From Streptomyces violaceoruber (lineage in GTDB: Bacteria; Actinomycetota; Actinomycetes; Streptomycetales; Streptomycetaceae): DNA of 64,000 nt. Below are positions 25,911 to 34,504 of the stretch, one piece after another. A program made the translations under genes and the position numbers. The stretch spans positions 62,001 through 126,000 of the forward strand of contig JODI01000020.1 of the NCBI GenBank assembly GCA_000720805.1. Direction: 5' to 3'. The notes under the pieces were generated by a model that saw nothing but the letters and a program-made list of their open reading frames with translations, searched no databases and had not been told where the DNA came from. Within the stretch, counting starts at the first letter, position 1. Each line of letters opens with the position of its first letter.

Positions 25911-26812
25911 ACGGGTTCCTCCGGGTACTCCGTGGCGCCGAGGCACCGGGCGATCTCCTCCGCGCACTCCCGGCCCGTACGGGCGGCGTCGGCGTCCGCG
26001 TCGTCGGCCACGGCCAGGACGTACCCCCGCGCGAGGCCCGGGCCGAGTTCGCCGACGGGGCGCCAGTGCATGCCGAGTTCCCGGGCCTGGCCGGGCGAGC
26101 AGAGCAGCGCGTCGCCCAGGTTCAGCACGTCCGCCGCGGCGGCGGCAACGGTCCGGGCGACGGCCAGTTGGGCCGGGCGCAGCCCGACGGCGTCCCGCAA
26201 CCGCACCAGGCGGTCCCGGACATGCGGTACGTCGTCCTCCGGCTGGAGCCACACGCGGCGCGGCCGTCGTGCACGGTCGGCCCGGCCGGGACGCAGGACG
26301 TCCAGGTAGAGCGGTCCGCCGCCCGGGTCCTTGGCGACCGCCAGGCCCAGGGGCACCGTCCAGGCCGCCTCACCGGGCGCCACCGCCGGCAGGGCCGCGC
26401 GCACCTGCCGGGACCTCACGAGCTCGGCGCGCTCGGCCGGCCCGGCCGGGCGCGGGTCGAGAAGGATTCCGTGCTCATGCGCCCGCGCGATGAGGTGGGC
26501 GAGGGCCCCGGTGGGGCAGACGGCGGGGACGGCGAGCCGCAGCGGCCGGTGCCGTGCGGCCTCCGCCTCGTGGTCGAGCCGGTCGGCCAGCTGTACGAGC
26601 TGTTGCGCCAGCGGCAGCATGTCCCGGCCGAACGGCGTCAGGGTCACCGCGCGGGCGGACCGCTCCAGCAGCCGCTCACCGAGGCGTTGTTCCAGCGCGG
26701 CGACCCGGCGGCTCACGACCGACTGGGCCGTCCGGGACGCCGCCGCGCCCACTGTGAAACTGCCGTACTCGCTCACGTCGACGAACGCACGGCACGCAGC
26801 GACAAGATCCAC
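25907..26812 (-). CDS. LysR-family regulator, BlaA-like
   Basis: This 301-residue regulator has a LysR-type helix-turn-helix (GSFTVGAAASRTAQSVVSRRVAALEQ, split over residues about 17-42) and a divergent effector domain. It is divergent from the lipoprotein beta-lactamase at 26953 and co-translated with the BlaB-like gene. The GTG start at 26812 is assigned from the MDLVAACRAF-type LysR N-terminus. A T-N11-A dyad lies 10 bp upstream. By analogy with BlaA it would activate the beta-lactamase gene in response to beta-lactams. Confidence 0.85.
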   Translation of the reverse strand: MDLVAACRAFVDVSEYGSFTVGAAASRTAQSVVSRRVAALEQRLGERLLERSARAVTLTPFGRDMLPLAQQLVQLADRLDHEAEAARHRPLRLAVPAVCPTGALAHLIARAHEHGILLDPRPAGPAERAELVRSRQVRAALPAVAPGEAAWTVPLGLAVAKDPGGGPLYLDVLRPGRADRARRPRRVWLQPEDDVPHVRDRLVRLRDAVGLRPAQLAVARTVAAAAADVLNLGDALLCSPGQARELGMHWRPVGELGPGLARGYVLAVADDADADAARTGRECAEEIARCLGATEYPEEPV

Positions 26813-26821
26813 GCGACCACT

Positions 26822-26836
26822 ATGCCAAAACAGCAT
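26822..26836. promoter_or_regulatory. LysR-type T-N11-A box in the bla intergenic region
   Basis: ATGC-caaaaca-GCAT is a 15-bp dyad with the T-N11-A pattern typical of LysR proteins. It lies in the 140-bp gap between the LysR gene and the beta-lactamase gene, as expected for a divergently controlled pair. Confidence 0.6.
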
Positions 26837-26952
26837 GGGACAGCGTGTGGGCGTCTTGGACAACGGCTCGCTCCCGGCCGGAAGGTGGTGTGTGCCCAGG
26901 ACGCCGTCCTGGCGTTTCACGAGCCCTCTGCGACCACCAGGAGGTCCATCCC

Positions 26953-27897
26953 ATGACGTTCCCGCATCGCCTGCGCCGCGGTGCCGCCTGGGCGGCCGGC
27001 TTACTCGCGCTCGCCGCGCTTCCCGCGTGCGGCCAGACCGGGTCCGCGTCCGCCTCCTCCGCCTTCGAGCCGTCCGCCGAGAGGTCCGCCTCCGCCACGG
27101 CGGCACCGAAGCCCGCCGCCGGCGCGTTCCGGCAGCTGGAGCGCGAGTTCGACGCGCGGCTCGGTGTCTACGCCCTCGACACCGGCACCGGACGGTCGGT
27201 GGCCTACCAGGCGGACGAACGGTTCGCGTACGCCTCGACGTTCAAGGCGCTCGCGGTCGGGGCCCTGCTCCAGCGGCGTGGGCAGGCCGGACTCGACAAG
27301 GTGCTCACCTACTCGCAGGACGACCTGGTCGAGAACTCACCCGTGTCGGAGAACTTCGTCGGGACCGGGATGAGCCTGCGCGAACTGTGCGCCGCCACCC
27401 TCTGGTACAGCGACAACACCGCCGCGAACCTGCTCCTTGAAGAACTCGGCGGCCCGGACGGCCTGGAGAAGGCTCTGGAGCGACTGGGCGACGACGTCAC
27501 CGAGATGGACCGCTACGAGCCGGACCTCAGCGACGGCACGCCGGGCGACCTCCGTGACACCAGCACCCCCCGCGCGATCGCGGGCGATCTGCGGGCGTTC
27601 CTGCTCGGCAAGGCACTGGAACGGGACGAACGCGCTCTTCTCAGGACGTGGATGGAGACCAACACCACCGGTGAGACGCTCATCCGGGCCGGTCTCCCGG
27701 ACGACTGGACCGTGGCCGACAAGAGCGGCAGCGCCGGGTACGGGGGCCGCAACGACGTCGCCGTGGTGTGGCCGGACGACGGTGGCGATCCCGTCGTGCT
27801 CGCGGTCATGTCCAGCCGTGACACGCAGGGTGCCGAACGCCGGGACGCCCTGATCGCCAAGGCGGCGACGGTGGCGGTGGACGGCCTGGGACGCTAG
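26953..27897 (+). CDS. class A beta-lactamase lipoprotein, bldA-dependent (TTA codon)
   Basis: The protein has 314 residues. The signal peptide ends in LPAC, a lipobox, so the enzyme is probably membrane-anchored. Class A motifs are STFK (active Ser), SDN (in YSDNTAAN), EPDLSDG (omega-loop Glu) and KSG in place of KTG. It hydrolyses beta-lactams. Codon 17 is TTA (27001-27003), the rare leucine codon read only by the bldA tRNA in Streptomyces, so translation should be tied to development. CAGGAGG precedes the ATG. Confidence 0.92.
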   Translation: MTFPHRLRRGAAWAAGLLALAALPACGQTGSASASSAFEPSAERSASATAAPKPAAGAFRQLEREFDARLGVYALDTGTGRSVAYQADERFAYASTFKALAVGALLQRRGQAGLDKVLTYSQDDLVENSPVSENFVGTGMSLRELCAATLWYSDNTAANLLLEELGGPDGLEKALERLGDDVTEMDRYEPDLSDGTPGDLRDTSTPRAIAGDLRAFLLGKALERDERALLRTWMETNTTGETLIRAGLPDDWTVADKSGSAGYGGRNDVAVVWPDDGGDPVVLAVMSSRDTQGAERRDALIAKAATVAVDGLGR

Positions 27898-27964
27898 GGC
27901 CCTTCTGAGCGGGACCGCCGGGGCGGGGCGCCCCCGACCCACGCCCCGCGTCCCGGCCGCCGCC

Positions 27965-30244
27965 TCACCGCACGGAGAGCACCCCCGCCTCCGCCACTGC
28001 CCGCCGCAGGTGATTCCCGGTGAACGATCCCGCGGTATCGAGGAGTTGGCGGGGCGTGCCCTCGAAGACCACCCGGCCGCCGTCCCGGCCCCCGTCCGGC
28101 CCCAGGTCGACGATCCAGTCGGCGCGGGCCACGACATCCAGGTTGTGCTCGACGACCACGACCGTGTTGCCCGTGTCGACCAGCCGGTCCAGCAGGCCGA
28201 GCAGCCCCTCGACGTCCGACATGTGTAGCCCGGTCGTCGGTTCGTCGAGGACGTACACCGCGCCCGTGCGGTGCAGTCTTGTCGCCAGCTTCATGCGCTG
28301 CCGTTCTCCGCCGGAGAGCGTGGACAGCGGTCGGCCGAGGGTGAGGTAGGTGAGGCCGACGTCCCGCAGGGCGCACAGCCGGCGCCGGACGCCCGGGTCG
28401 TCGAAGAACTCCAGGGCCTGACCGGCGGTCATCTCCAGGACGTCGGCGATGGACCGGCCGCCGACGGTCAGCCGCAGCACCTCGTCCTTGAACCGCCGCC
28501 CCTCGCAGTCCTGGCAGGTCGTCGTCACCGGGTCCATGAAGGCGAGGTCGGTGCAGATGATCCCGCGCCCCTCGCAACCGCCGCACGCCCCGGCCGAGTT
28601 GAAGCTGAAGAGACCCGGTTCGGTCCCCGTCTCGCGCGCGAAGATCCTCCGTACGGTGTCCATGATCCCGACGTACGTCGCCGGGGTGGACCGCCCGGAG
28701 ATCCCGATGGACGACTGGTCGACGACCACGGCGTCCGCGTGGGCGGCGGTGAACTCCGCGACCAGCGTGCTCTTCCCGGACCCGGCGACCCCGGTCACCA
28801 CGGTCAGCACGCCGGTCGGGAACTCCACGGTCACGTCCCGCAGGTTGTGCCGGTCGGCGCCCTTCACCCACAGTCCGCCGGTGGCCGTCCGGGTGTGCTC
28901 CTTGAGTGCGGTGCGCCGCCGCAGGCACCGCCCGGTCGGCGTGTCCGCTCCGGTCAGCTCGGCCGGCGTGCCCTCGAACACCACCCGCCCGCCCTCGGCC
29001 CCGGCGCCCGGCCCCATGTCGACGACATGGTCGGCCAGCGCGATGACGTCCGGGTCGTGCTCGACGACCAGCACCGTGTTGCCCTTGTCGCGCAGCCGCA
29101 GCAGCAGGTCGCCGAGCCGTCCGACATCCCGCGGGTGCAGGCCGACGCTGGGTTCGTCGAAGATGTACGTCATCCCGGTCAGGCTGGAGCCGAGGTGCCG
29201 CACGGTCTTCAGCCGCTGGCCCTCGCCGCCGGAGAGGGTGGCGGTCTCCCGGTCGAGGCTGAGGTAGCCGAGGCCGATCGCGTCGATGCGTTCGAGCGCG
29301 GTGACGGCGGCCCCGGCGATGGGCCCGGCCACCGGGTCGTCGATCTCCTTGAGCACGCCGATGAGGTCGGTGACCTGCATCCGGGCGCAGTCCGCGATGG
29401 AGAGGCCGTTGATCCGGGTGGCGAGCGCCGCCGGGTTGAGCCGTGCCCCGTCGCAGGACGGACAGGTGCCCTCCGCGAGGAACTCCCGCACCAGGTCACG
29501 GGTCTTCTGGCTCATCGTCGACAGATCCCGCTTCACATAGAGCCGTTCGAACCGGTCGGCGAGGCCTTCGTAGTCGGTGGTCCAGGTGCCGCCGGAGCCA
29601 CTGATGGTGACCTTGCTGCCGGGGCGGCCGTGCATCAGGAACTCCCGTTCGGCGGCGGTGAATTCACCGACCGGCTGGTGCGGGTCCAGCTCGTCCGTGT
29701 TCGTGTACGCCTGTCCCTGCCAGGTTCCCGGCGCGAACGGCGGGAAGCGGACCGCCCCGTCCGCCAGCGAGCGCTCCGTGTCCAGGACGCGGTCCCAGTC
29801 GGGCCGTACCGCCCGGCCGAGCCCGTCGCAGGCGGGGCACATGCCCGCCGGGTCGTTGAACGAGTACGCCGTCGCCGGCCCGGCACCGGGGGTGCCGTGC
29901 CGGGAGAACAGCACGCGGATCACCGAGTAGACGTCCGTCATCGTGCCGACCGTGGACCGGGAGTGGCCCCCGACCGGCCGCTGATCGACCACGATGGCGG
30001 GCGTCAGGTCCGCCAGCGCGTCGGCGTGCGGCCGCTCGTACTTCGGCAGCCGGTTGCGGACGAACCAGGTGAACGTCTCGTTCAGCTGGCGCTGCGACTC
30101 GACCGCGATCGTGTCGAAGACGACGGACGACTTCCCCGACCCCGAAACGCCGGTGAACACGGTCAGCCGGCCCTTCGGGATGCGGAGCGTGACGTCCTTG
30201 AGGTTGTTCTGGCGGGCTCCGGTGAGAGTGATGAAGTCGGGCAT
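27965..30244 (-). CDS. short UvrA-like ABC ATPase (drug-resistance type)
   Basis: This 759-residue UvrA paralogue is about 200 residues shorter than UvrA proper. It has two ATPase modules (Walker A GVSGSGKSS and GVAGSGKST; signatures LSGGEGQR and LSGGERQR) and zinc-finger Cys pairs (CPACDG, CPSCDG, CGGCEG, CQDCEG). The shortening removes parts used for UvrB partnership in full UvrA. Streptomyces paralogues such as DrrC protect DNA from intercalating antibiotics. It starts 10 nt after the ABC-F stop, forming a probable two-gene resistance operon. Confidence 0.88.
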   Translation of the reverse strand: MPDFITLTGARQNNLKDVTLRIPKGRLTVFTGVSGSGKSSVVFDTIAVESQRQLNETFTWFVRNRLPKYERPHADALADLTPAIVVDQRPVGGHSRSTVGTMTDVYSVIRVLFSRHGTPGAGPATAYSFNDPAGMCPACDGLGRAVRPDWDRVLDTERSLADGAVRFPPFAPGTWQGQAYTNTDELDPHQPVGEFTAAEREFLMHGRPGSKVTISGSGGTWTTDYEGLADRFERLYVKRDLSTMSQKTRDLVREFLAEGTCPSCDGARLNPAALATRINGLSIADCARMQVTDLIGVLKEIDDPVAGPIAGAAVTALERIDAIGLGYLSLDRETATLSGGEGQRLKTVRHLGSSLTGMTYIFDEPSVGLHPRDVGRLGDLLLRLRDKGNTVLVVEHDPDVIALADHVVDMGPGAGAEGGRVVFEGTPAELTGADTPTGRCLRRRTALKEHTRTATGGLWVKGADRHNLRDVTVEFPTGVLTVVTGVAGSGKSTLVAEFTAAHADAVVVDQSSIGISGRSTPATYVGIMDTVRRIFARETGTEPGLFSFNSAGACGGCEGRGIICTDLAFMDPVTTTCQDCEGRRFKDEVLRLTVGGRSIADVLEMTAGQALEFFDDPGVRRRLCALRDVGLTYLTLGRPLSTLSGGERQRMKLATRLHRTGAVYVLDEPTTGLHMSDVEGLLGLLDRLVDTGNTVVVVEHNLDVVARADWIVDLGPDGGRDGGRVVFEGTPRQLLDTAGSFTGNHLRRAVAEAGVLSVR

Positions 30245-30254
30245 GCACCCGACG

Positions 30255-31880
30255 CTAGAAGGGATACCCGACAGCTTCTGGCGTGATTTCCTTGAGTTCT
30301 CCGTCCTCCAGCAGCAGCCACCGCGTGATGCCGACGGACTCCAGGAACGGCAGATCGTGACTGGCCACGATCAGTGCCCCCTCGTAGGACTCCAGGGCGG
30401 TCGTCAGCTGCCGCACGCTCGCCATGTCCAGGTTGTTCGTCGGTTCGTCCAGCATCAGCAGTTGCGGCGCGGGCTCGGCCAGCATCAGCGCGGCCAGTGC
30501 CGCCCGGAAGCGTTCGCCGCCGGACAGGGTGGTCGCCTTCTGGTCGGCGCGGGCACCCCGGAACAGGAAGCGGGCCAGCCGCGCCCGGACCCGGTTGTTG
30601 GTGGCACCCGGCGCGAACCGGGCCACGTTCTCGGCGACGGTCAGCTCGTCGTCGAGGACGTCCAGCCGTTGCGGCAGGAACCGCAGCGGGACATGTGCCT
30701 TCGCCTCCCCGGAGAGCGGCTCCAGCTCCCCGGCGATCGTCCGCAGCAGCGTCGTCTTCCCCGCGCCGTTGCGCCCGATCAACGCGACCCGCTCCGGACC
30801 GCGCAGGTCGAAACCGCCCTCGACGCGCGCCCCGTACGCCAGGTGCAGGTCCAGGAGGGTGAGGACGGTGCGGCCCGGCGGTACGGCCGTGTACGGCAGG
30901 TCGACGCGGATCTCGTCGTCGTCCCGTACGGCCTCCACCGCCTCGTCGAGCCGGTCCTTGGCCTCGGCGAGCCTCTCCTCGTGCATGATGCGGTGCTTGC
31001 CTGCGGACTCCTGCGCCGCGCGCTTGCGCGCCCCCATGACGATCTTCGGCTCGCGTTTCTGGTCCCACATCTTCTGCCCGTACCGCTTGCGGCGGGCCAA
31101 TTTGACCTGTGCTTCGGTAAGTTCGCGTTTCTGCTTCTTCAGGTCGGACTCGGCGACGCGGACCATCCGCTCGGCTGCCTCCTGCTCGGTGGCGAGCACC
31201 TCCTCGTACGCCGAGTAGGTGCCGCCGTACCAGGTGATCTCCCCGCCGCGCAGGTCGGCGATCTGGTCGACGAGTTCGAGGAGTTCGCGGTCGTGGCTGA
31301 CCACGACCATGACCCCGGGCCAGGCGTCGACGGCCGCGTACAGCCGCCGGCGCGCGTACAGGTCGAGGTTGTTGGTCGGCTCGTCGAGCAGCAGCACGTC
31401 CGGCCGGCGCAGCAGCAGCGCGGCCAGCCGCAGCAGCACCGACTCGCCGCCCGACACCTCGCCGATGGTGCGGTCCAACTCGATGTGGCCGAGGCCGAGT
31501 TCGCCGAGGGTGGCGAGGGCCCGTTCTTCCACGTCCCAGTCGTCGCCGACCGTCTCGAAGTGCTTCTCGGCCACGTCACCGGCCTCGATGGCGTGCAGCG
31601 CGGCCCGCTGGGCGGCGATGCCGAGCGCGTCGTCCACCTTCAGCGTGGTGTCGAGCGTGACGTTCTGCGGGAGGTAGCCGACCTCGCCCGCGATCCGGAT
31701 GGTGCCGTCGGCCGGGGCGAGCTCCCCGGCGATCAGCTTCAACAGCGTTGATTTTCCCGAGCCGTTGACGCCGACGAGGCCGGTGCGGCCGGGGCCGAAG
31801 GCGACGTCGAGGCCCTCGAAGACGGGGGTGCCGTCGGGCCAGGCGAAGGCGAGGGAGGTACAGGTGATGGCGATGGACAT
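30255..31880 (-). CDS. ABC-F ATPase, probable ribosome-protection protein
   Basis: This 541-residue ABC-F protein has two ATPase domains (GVNGSGKST, VSGGES, LLLDEPTNNLDL; GRNGAGKTT, LSGGERF, LMLDEPTNNLDM) joined by a long charged linker (about residues 235-310), and no membrane segments. ABC-F proteins of this type rescue ribosomes from antibiotics or help translation. GGAG precedes ATG 31880. The gene is behind a TTGACA-N17-TACGGT promoter and a structured leader of about 210 nt, the arrangement of antibiotic-inducible ABC-F genes. Confidence 0.9.
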   Translation of the reverse strand: MSIAITCTSLAFAWPDGTPVFEGLDVAFGPGRTGLVGVNGSGKSTLLKLIAGELAPADGTIRIAGEVGYLPQNVTLDTTLKVDDALGIAAQRAALHAIEAGDVAEKHFETVGDDWDVEERALATLGELGLGHIELDRTIGEVSGGESVLLRLAALLLRRPDVLLLDEPTNNLDLYARRRLYAAVDAWPGVMVVVSHDRELLELVDQIADLRGGEITWYGGTYSAYEEVLATEQEAAERMVRVAESDLKKQKRELTEAQVKLARRKRYGQKMWDQKREPKIVMGARKRAAQESAGKHRIMHEERLAEAKDRLDEAVEAVRDDDEIRVDLPYTAVPPGRTVLTLLDLHLAYGARVEGGFDLRGPERVALIGRNGAGKTTLLRTIAGELEPLSGEAKAHVPLRFLPQRLDVLDDELTVAENVARFAPGATNNRVRARLARFLFRGARADQKATTLSGGERFRAALAALMLAEPAPQLLMLDEPTNNLDMASVRQLTTALESYEGALIVASHDLPFLESVGITRWLLLEDGELKEITPEAVGYPF

Positions 31881-31953
31881 ACGGGTCTCCGCGGTTGCTC
31901 GAAGCGATCAGGGGCAAACGCGTATCGAGACACCTGCGACCGTGGGGAGATGC

Positions 31954-32032
31954 CCGGGAACGAGAAAGGTCCTGTTCCGGAGGACGGCTCGCATGCCGAG
32001 GTCGCGGACAGCGCACACACCTCAGGTGTGTG
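31954..32032 (-). promoter_or_regulatory. leader hairpins upstream of ABC-F (attenuator candidate)
   Basis: Two hairpins lie in the leader RNA. CACACACC-tca-GGTGTGTG (32014-32032) is a perfect 8-bp stem with a 3-nt loop. CCGGAAC...GTTCC-c-GG (31954-31980) has one bulged base. They are 75-150 nt before the start codon. They may attenuate transcription or hide the ribosome site until an antibiotic stalls a ribosome upstream. Confidence 0.5.
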
Positions 32033-32050
32033 ACGCGGTGTCTCGGAACC

Positions 32051-32062
32051 TCAGACGAGCAA
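32051..32062 (-). CDS. possible tripeptide upstream ORF (MLV) in the ABC-F leader
   Basis: TTG-CTC-GTC-TGA is preceded by AGGAG with a 7-nt gap. It lies about 30 nt after the predicted transcription start and just before the first hairpin. Such minimal leader ORFs can be drug-sensing stalling sites. There is no family support for so short a frame; it could be chance. Confidence 0.3.
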   Translation of the reverse strand: MLV

Positions 32063-32099
32063 CGTCCTACTCCTATCGACGGCAACAGAACCGCTGTAC

Positions 32100-32128
32100 A
32101 CCGTATGAACGGCTCCGACGGCTGTCAA
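32100..32128 (-). promoter_or_regulatory. promoter of the ABC-F/UvrA-like operon
   Basis: TTGACA (32123-32128) and TACGGT (32100-32105) on the minus strand are separated by exactly 17 bp, an almost ideal principal-sigma promoter. The AT-rich TTAAT begins 3 bp upstream of the -35, the arrangement described for WhiB7/WblC-activated promoters. It predicts a start near 32093. Confidence 0.7.
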
Positions 32129-32169
32129 CGGATTAACGTGAGCCCCCTCGACCGCCCCAAGGAGACCCC

Positions 32170-32802
32170 GTGCCCCACGGTTCGCTCTCGCTCCCGGCCC
32201 GCCTGTGCCTGCTGGCCTGGGACAGCATGGAGGTCACCGGTGCCGGCCGGCTGCCCTCGCTCGTCCGGGCCGGGGCCCTCGTGGAGCTGGCCCAGCGTGG
32301 CCTGCTCACCGACGAGGACGGCATCGCCACGCCCGCCGACCTGGACTCCGACACCGGGGACCCCGTCCTCGACGGCCTCCTCGAACTGGTCCGCGAGTCC
32401 CGGCCGCACCGCTGGCACAGCTGGGTGAGCCTGCGGGCGCGGATCACCCTGGACGCCGTACGGGAACAACTGGCCGCCGGAGGCTACCTGCGGGCGGAGA
32501 AGCGGCGGGTCCTCGGGGTGTTCCCGACCGTGGAGTACGCCCTGGCCCGCGTCGCCGTCGTACAGGCACTGCGCACGGAGGCGCGGGCGGCCCTGCGGGG
32601 GCCGATGCCGGCCGCGGAGATCTCCGAACGGGACGCGGCCGTCGCCGCCCTGGCGGACGCCGCGGGCCTGCTGTCGCCCGACAGCCGTCCCGCACCGGCA
32701 CGTGCCGAACAGCTGACGGAGCGCGCCGGGGAGACGGCGGCCGTGCTGCGGACAGTGGTCAGGGAGGTGCGCACGGCGAAGACGGCGGCTGTGGCGTCGT
32801 GA
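32170..32802 (+). CDS. GPP34 (GOLPH3/Vps74-like) family protein
   Basis: This 210-residue helical protein starts with SLSLPARLCLLAWD, the opening of the GPP34 phosphoprotein fold. In eukaryotes this fold binds phosphoinositide at the Golgi. Streptomyces carry several bacterial copies of unknown function, possibly lipid-binding. GTG follows AAGGAG at 6 nt. It is divergent from the ABC-F operon, whose promoter lies just upstream. Confidence 0.85.
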   Translation: MPHGSLSLPARLCLLAWDSMEVTGAGRLPSLVRAGALVELAQRGLLTDEDGIATPADLDSDTGDPVLDGLLELVRESRPHRWHSWVSLRARITLDAVREQLAAGGYLRAEKRRVLGVFPTVEYALARVAVVQALRTEARAALRGPMPAAEISERDAAVAALADAAGLLSPDSRPAPARAEQLTERAGETAAVLRTVVREVRTAKTAAVAS

Positions 32803-32985
32803 GTCTCCTGCCCATGCGGGGCGTCGCCTCACGAGACGCACGTACCCGGCGGACGTCGTCGGGTGAGCCGCACGTGCGTGGTGTCGTCCAGTACGCGCGA
32901 GGTGCCGTACGTCGCCGGCTGAGCTTCACGCCGAGGTCGGATTCCTGCCAGACCGTCCTGGTCGGCGGCTGGTTGAGTGACCGGC

Positions 32986-33816
32986 ATGCCGCAGCCGAAC
33001 ACCCCGCGCGACCGCGCCCTGTCCTTCCGCTCCCTGCACGTGCCGGGACGCCCTCTCGTCCTGCCCAACGCCTGGGACACCGCGAGCGCCCGGATCGTCG
33101 AGGACGCCGGTGCCGCCGCGGTGGCGACCACGAGCGCGGGGGTCGCCTGGGCCCTGGGCGCGGCGGACGGCGACACACTGGACCGTGACCGGGCCCTGGC
33201 CGCCGTGGCCCGCATCGCCGCCGCGGTGGACGTGCCGGTCACCGCGGACGTGGAGAGCGGGTACGCGCGGGACGCGGCCGGGGTGGCCGCCACCATCCGC
33301 GCGGTGATCGCCGCGGGGGCGGTCGGCGTGAACCTCGAGGACGCCCGGTACGAGGGCGGCGGGGGCCCGCTGCGGCCGGTCACCGAACAGGCGGAACGTG
33401 TCGCCGCCGCCCGCGAGGCCGCCGACGCGGAGGGCGTGCCGCTGTTCGTCAACGTCCGCACCGACACGTTCCTGCGCGGTGCCGGGGGAGTGGACCTCAC
33501 GCTGGAGCGGGCCGCGGCCTTCCTCGCCGCGGGCGCAGACGGGATCTTCGTGCCCGGGGTCGTCGGCCCGGGGACGGTCAAGCTCCTCGTCGACGGAATC
33601 GACGGGCCGCTGAACGTGATGGCCGGTCCCGGCGCGCCACCGGTCGCCGAGCTGGCCGCGCTCGGTGTCGCCAGGGTGAGCGTCGGTTCGGGGATCGCCC
33701 AGGCCGCGCACGCCGTGGTCCGCCGCGCGGCGCGGGAGCTGCTGGACGCGGGGACGTACGAGTCGTTGGCCGACGGGCTCGACTACGGCGAGCTCAACGC
33801 CCTGCTGGGAAGGTGA
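32986..33816 (+). CDS. isocitrate lyase/PEP mutase superfamily protein
   Basis: This 276-residue TIM-barrel protein has VLPNAWDTASARIVEDAGA and LFVNVRTDTFL. The active-site metal region is DVESGY and VNLEDA. It resembles oxaloacetate decarboxylase/2-methylisocitrate lyase-like members rather than true isocitrate lyase: the KKCGH loop of the latter is absent. The substrate is unassigned. ATG 32986 is chosen; GTG 32977 is three codons earlier and also possible. Confidence 0.85.
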   Translation: MPQPNTPRDRALSFRSLHVPGRPLVLPNAWDTASARIVEDAGAAAVATTSAGVAWALGAADGDTLDRDRALAAVARIAAAVDVPVTADVESGYARDAAGVAATIRAVIAAGAVGVNLEDARYEGGGGPLRPVTEQAERVAAAREAADAEGVPLFVNVRTDTFLRGAGGVDLTLERAAAFLAAGADGIFVPGVVGPGTVKLLVDGIDGPLNVMAGPGAPPVAELAALGVARVSVGSGIAQAAHAVVRRAARELLDAGTYESLADGLDYGELNALLGR

Positions 33817-33843
33817 GCCCGGTGGTGTGGGGAGCCGGAGGCC

Positions 33844-34260
33844 TCAGCAGGCGTCCCGCATCAGCTCCGCCAGGTCGTGGTCCAGGTCCAGCTGGAGATG
33901 CTCCAGACCGACCGGGACCAGCTCGCCGGTCGCATCGAGGAAGCTCCGCAGCTCGCCCGAGCGGACGTGCACCACGGCGGTGCCCTCGGGGGCGTGGAAC
34001 TCCAGGACCGTGCGGTCGTAGCCGTACGGACGCACCCGTACGTCGCCGTGGCCCTCGGGTCCGTGCAGGCCGGCCGACAGCAGCTCGCGGCTGAAGGTCC
34101 AGCAGACCTCGACGCCCTCGAGGGTGGCCGGGGCCGGGAAGGTCATACGGACGGCGAACGGGTCACGCCGGTCGTAGTGCAACGTCGCGGGGATGCTCGG
34201 CATCCGCGGCGCGGCGGCGACGAGACGGGCCTCGACGGGCTGCTCGATGAGGATGGACAA
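33844..34260 (-). CDS. SsgA-like sporulation/cell division protein
   Basis: This 138-residue SsgA/B-family protein (SALP) has RMPSIPATLHYDRRDPFAVRM-type opening and a WTFSRELLSAGLHGPEGHGDV segment. SALPs occur only in sporulating actinomycetes and guide septum placement and spore wall assembly. A TTG start (34260) has AAGGGAG 8 nt upstream and gives the expected N-terminus; the 29-residue upstream extension lacks similarity. Which SALP this is cannot be told. Confidence 0.85.
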   Translation of the reverse strand: MSILIEQPVEARLVAAAPRMPSIPATLHYDRRDPFAVRMTFPAPATLEGVEVCWTFSRELLSAGLHGPEGHGDVRVRPYGYDRTVLEFHAPEGTAVVHVRSGELRSFLDATGELVPVGLEHLQLDLDHDLAELMRDAC

Positions 34261-34504
34261 CGCCTTGCTCCCTTGTGACGGCGGGACGGACTTCCGGGGA
34301 TGAGGCCGGGCACTGGAAGAGACGCCGGAATGACTCAATCCGTGCACACGTCTATCGAGTGACCTCTGTCACCGCGTTCATTCACAGGAGTGACCCAGCT
34401 CATCGCCTGGGCCCAGAAGGGAACTTGGGGCGAGTGTGGCAAACCCTCACAGGGTGGACCGGTCGTCTGGACGGCACCTGGCTGGTGGGCTAGCTTCGCC
34501 CGCC

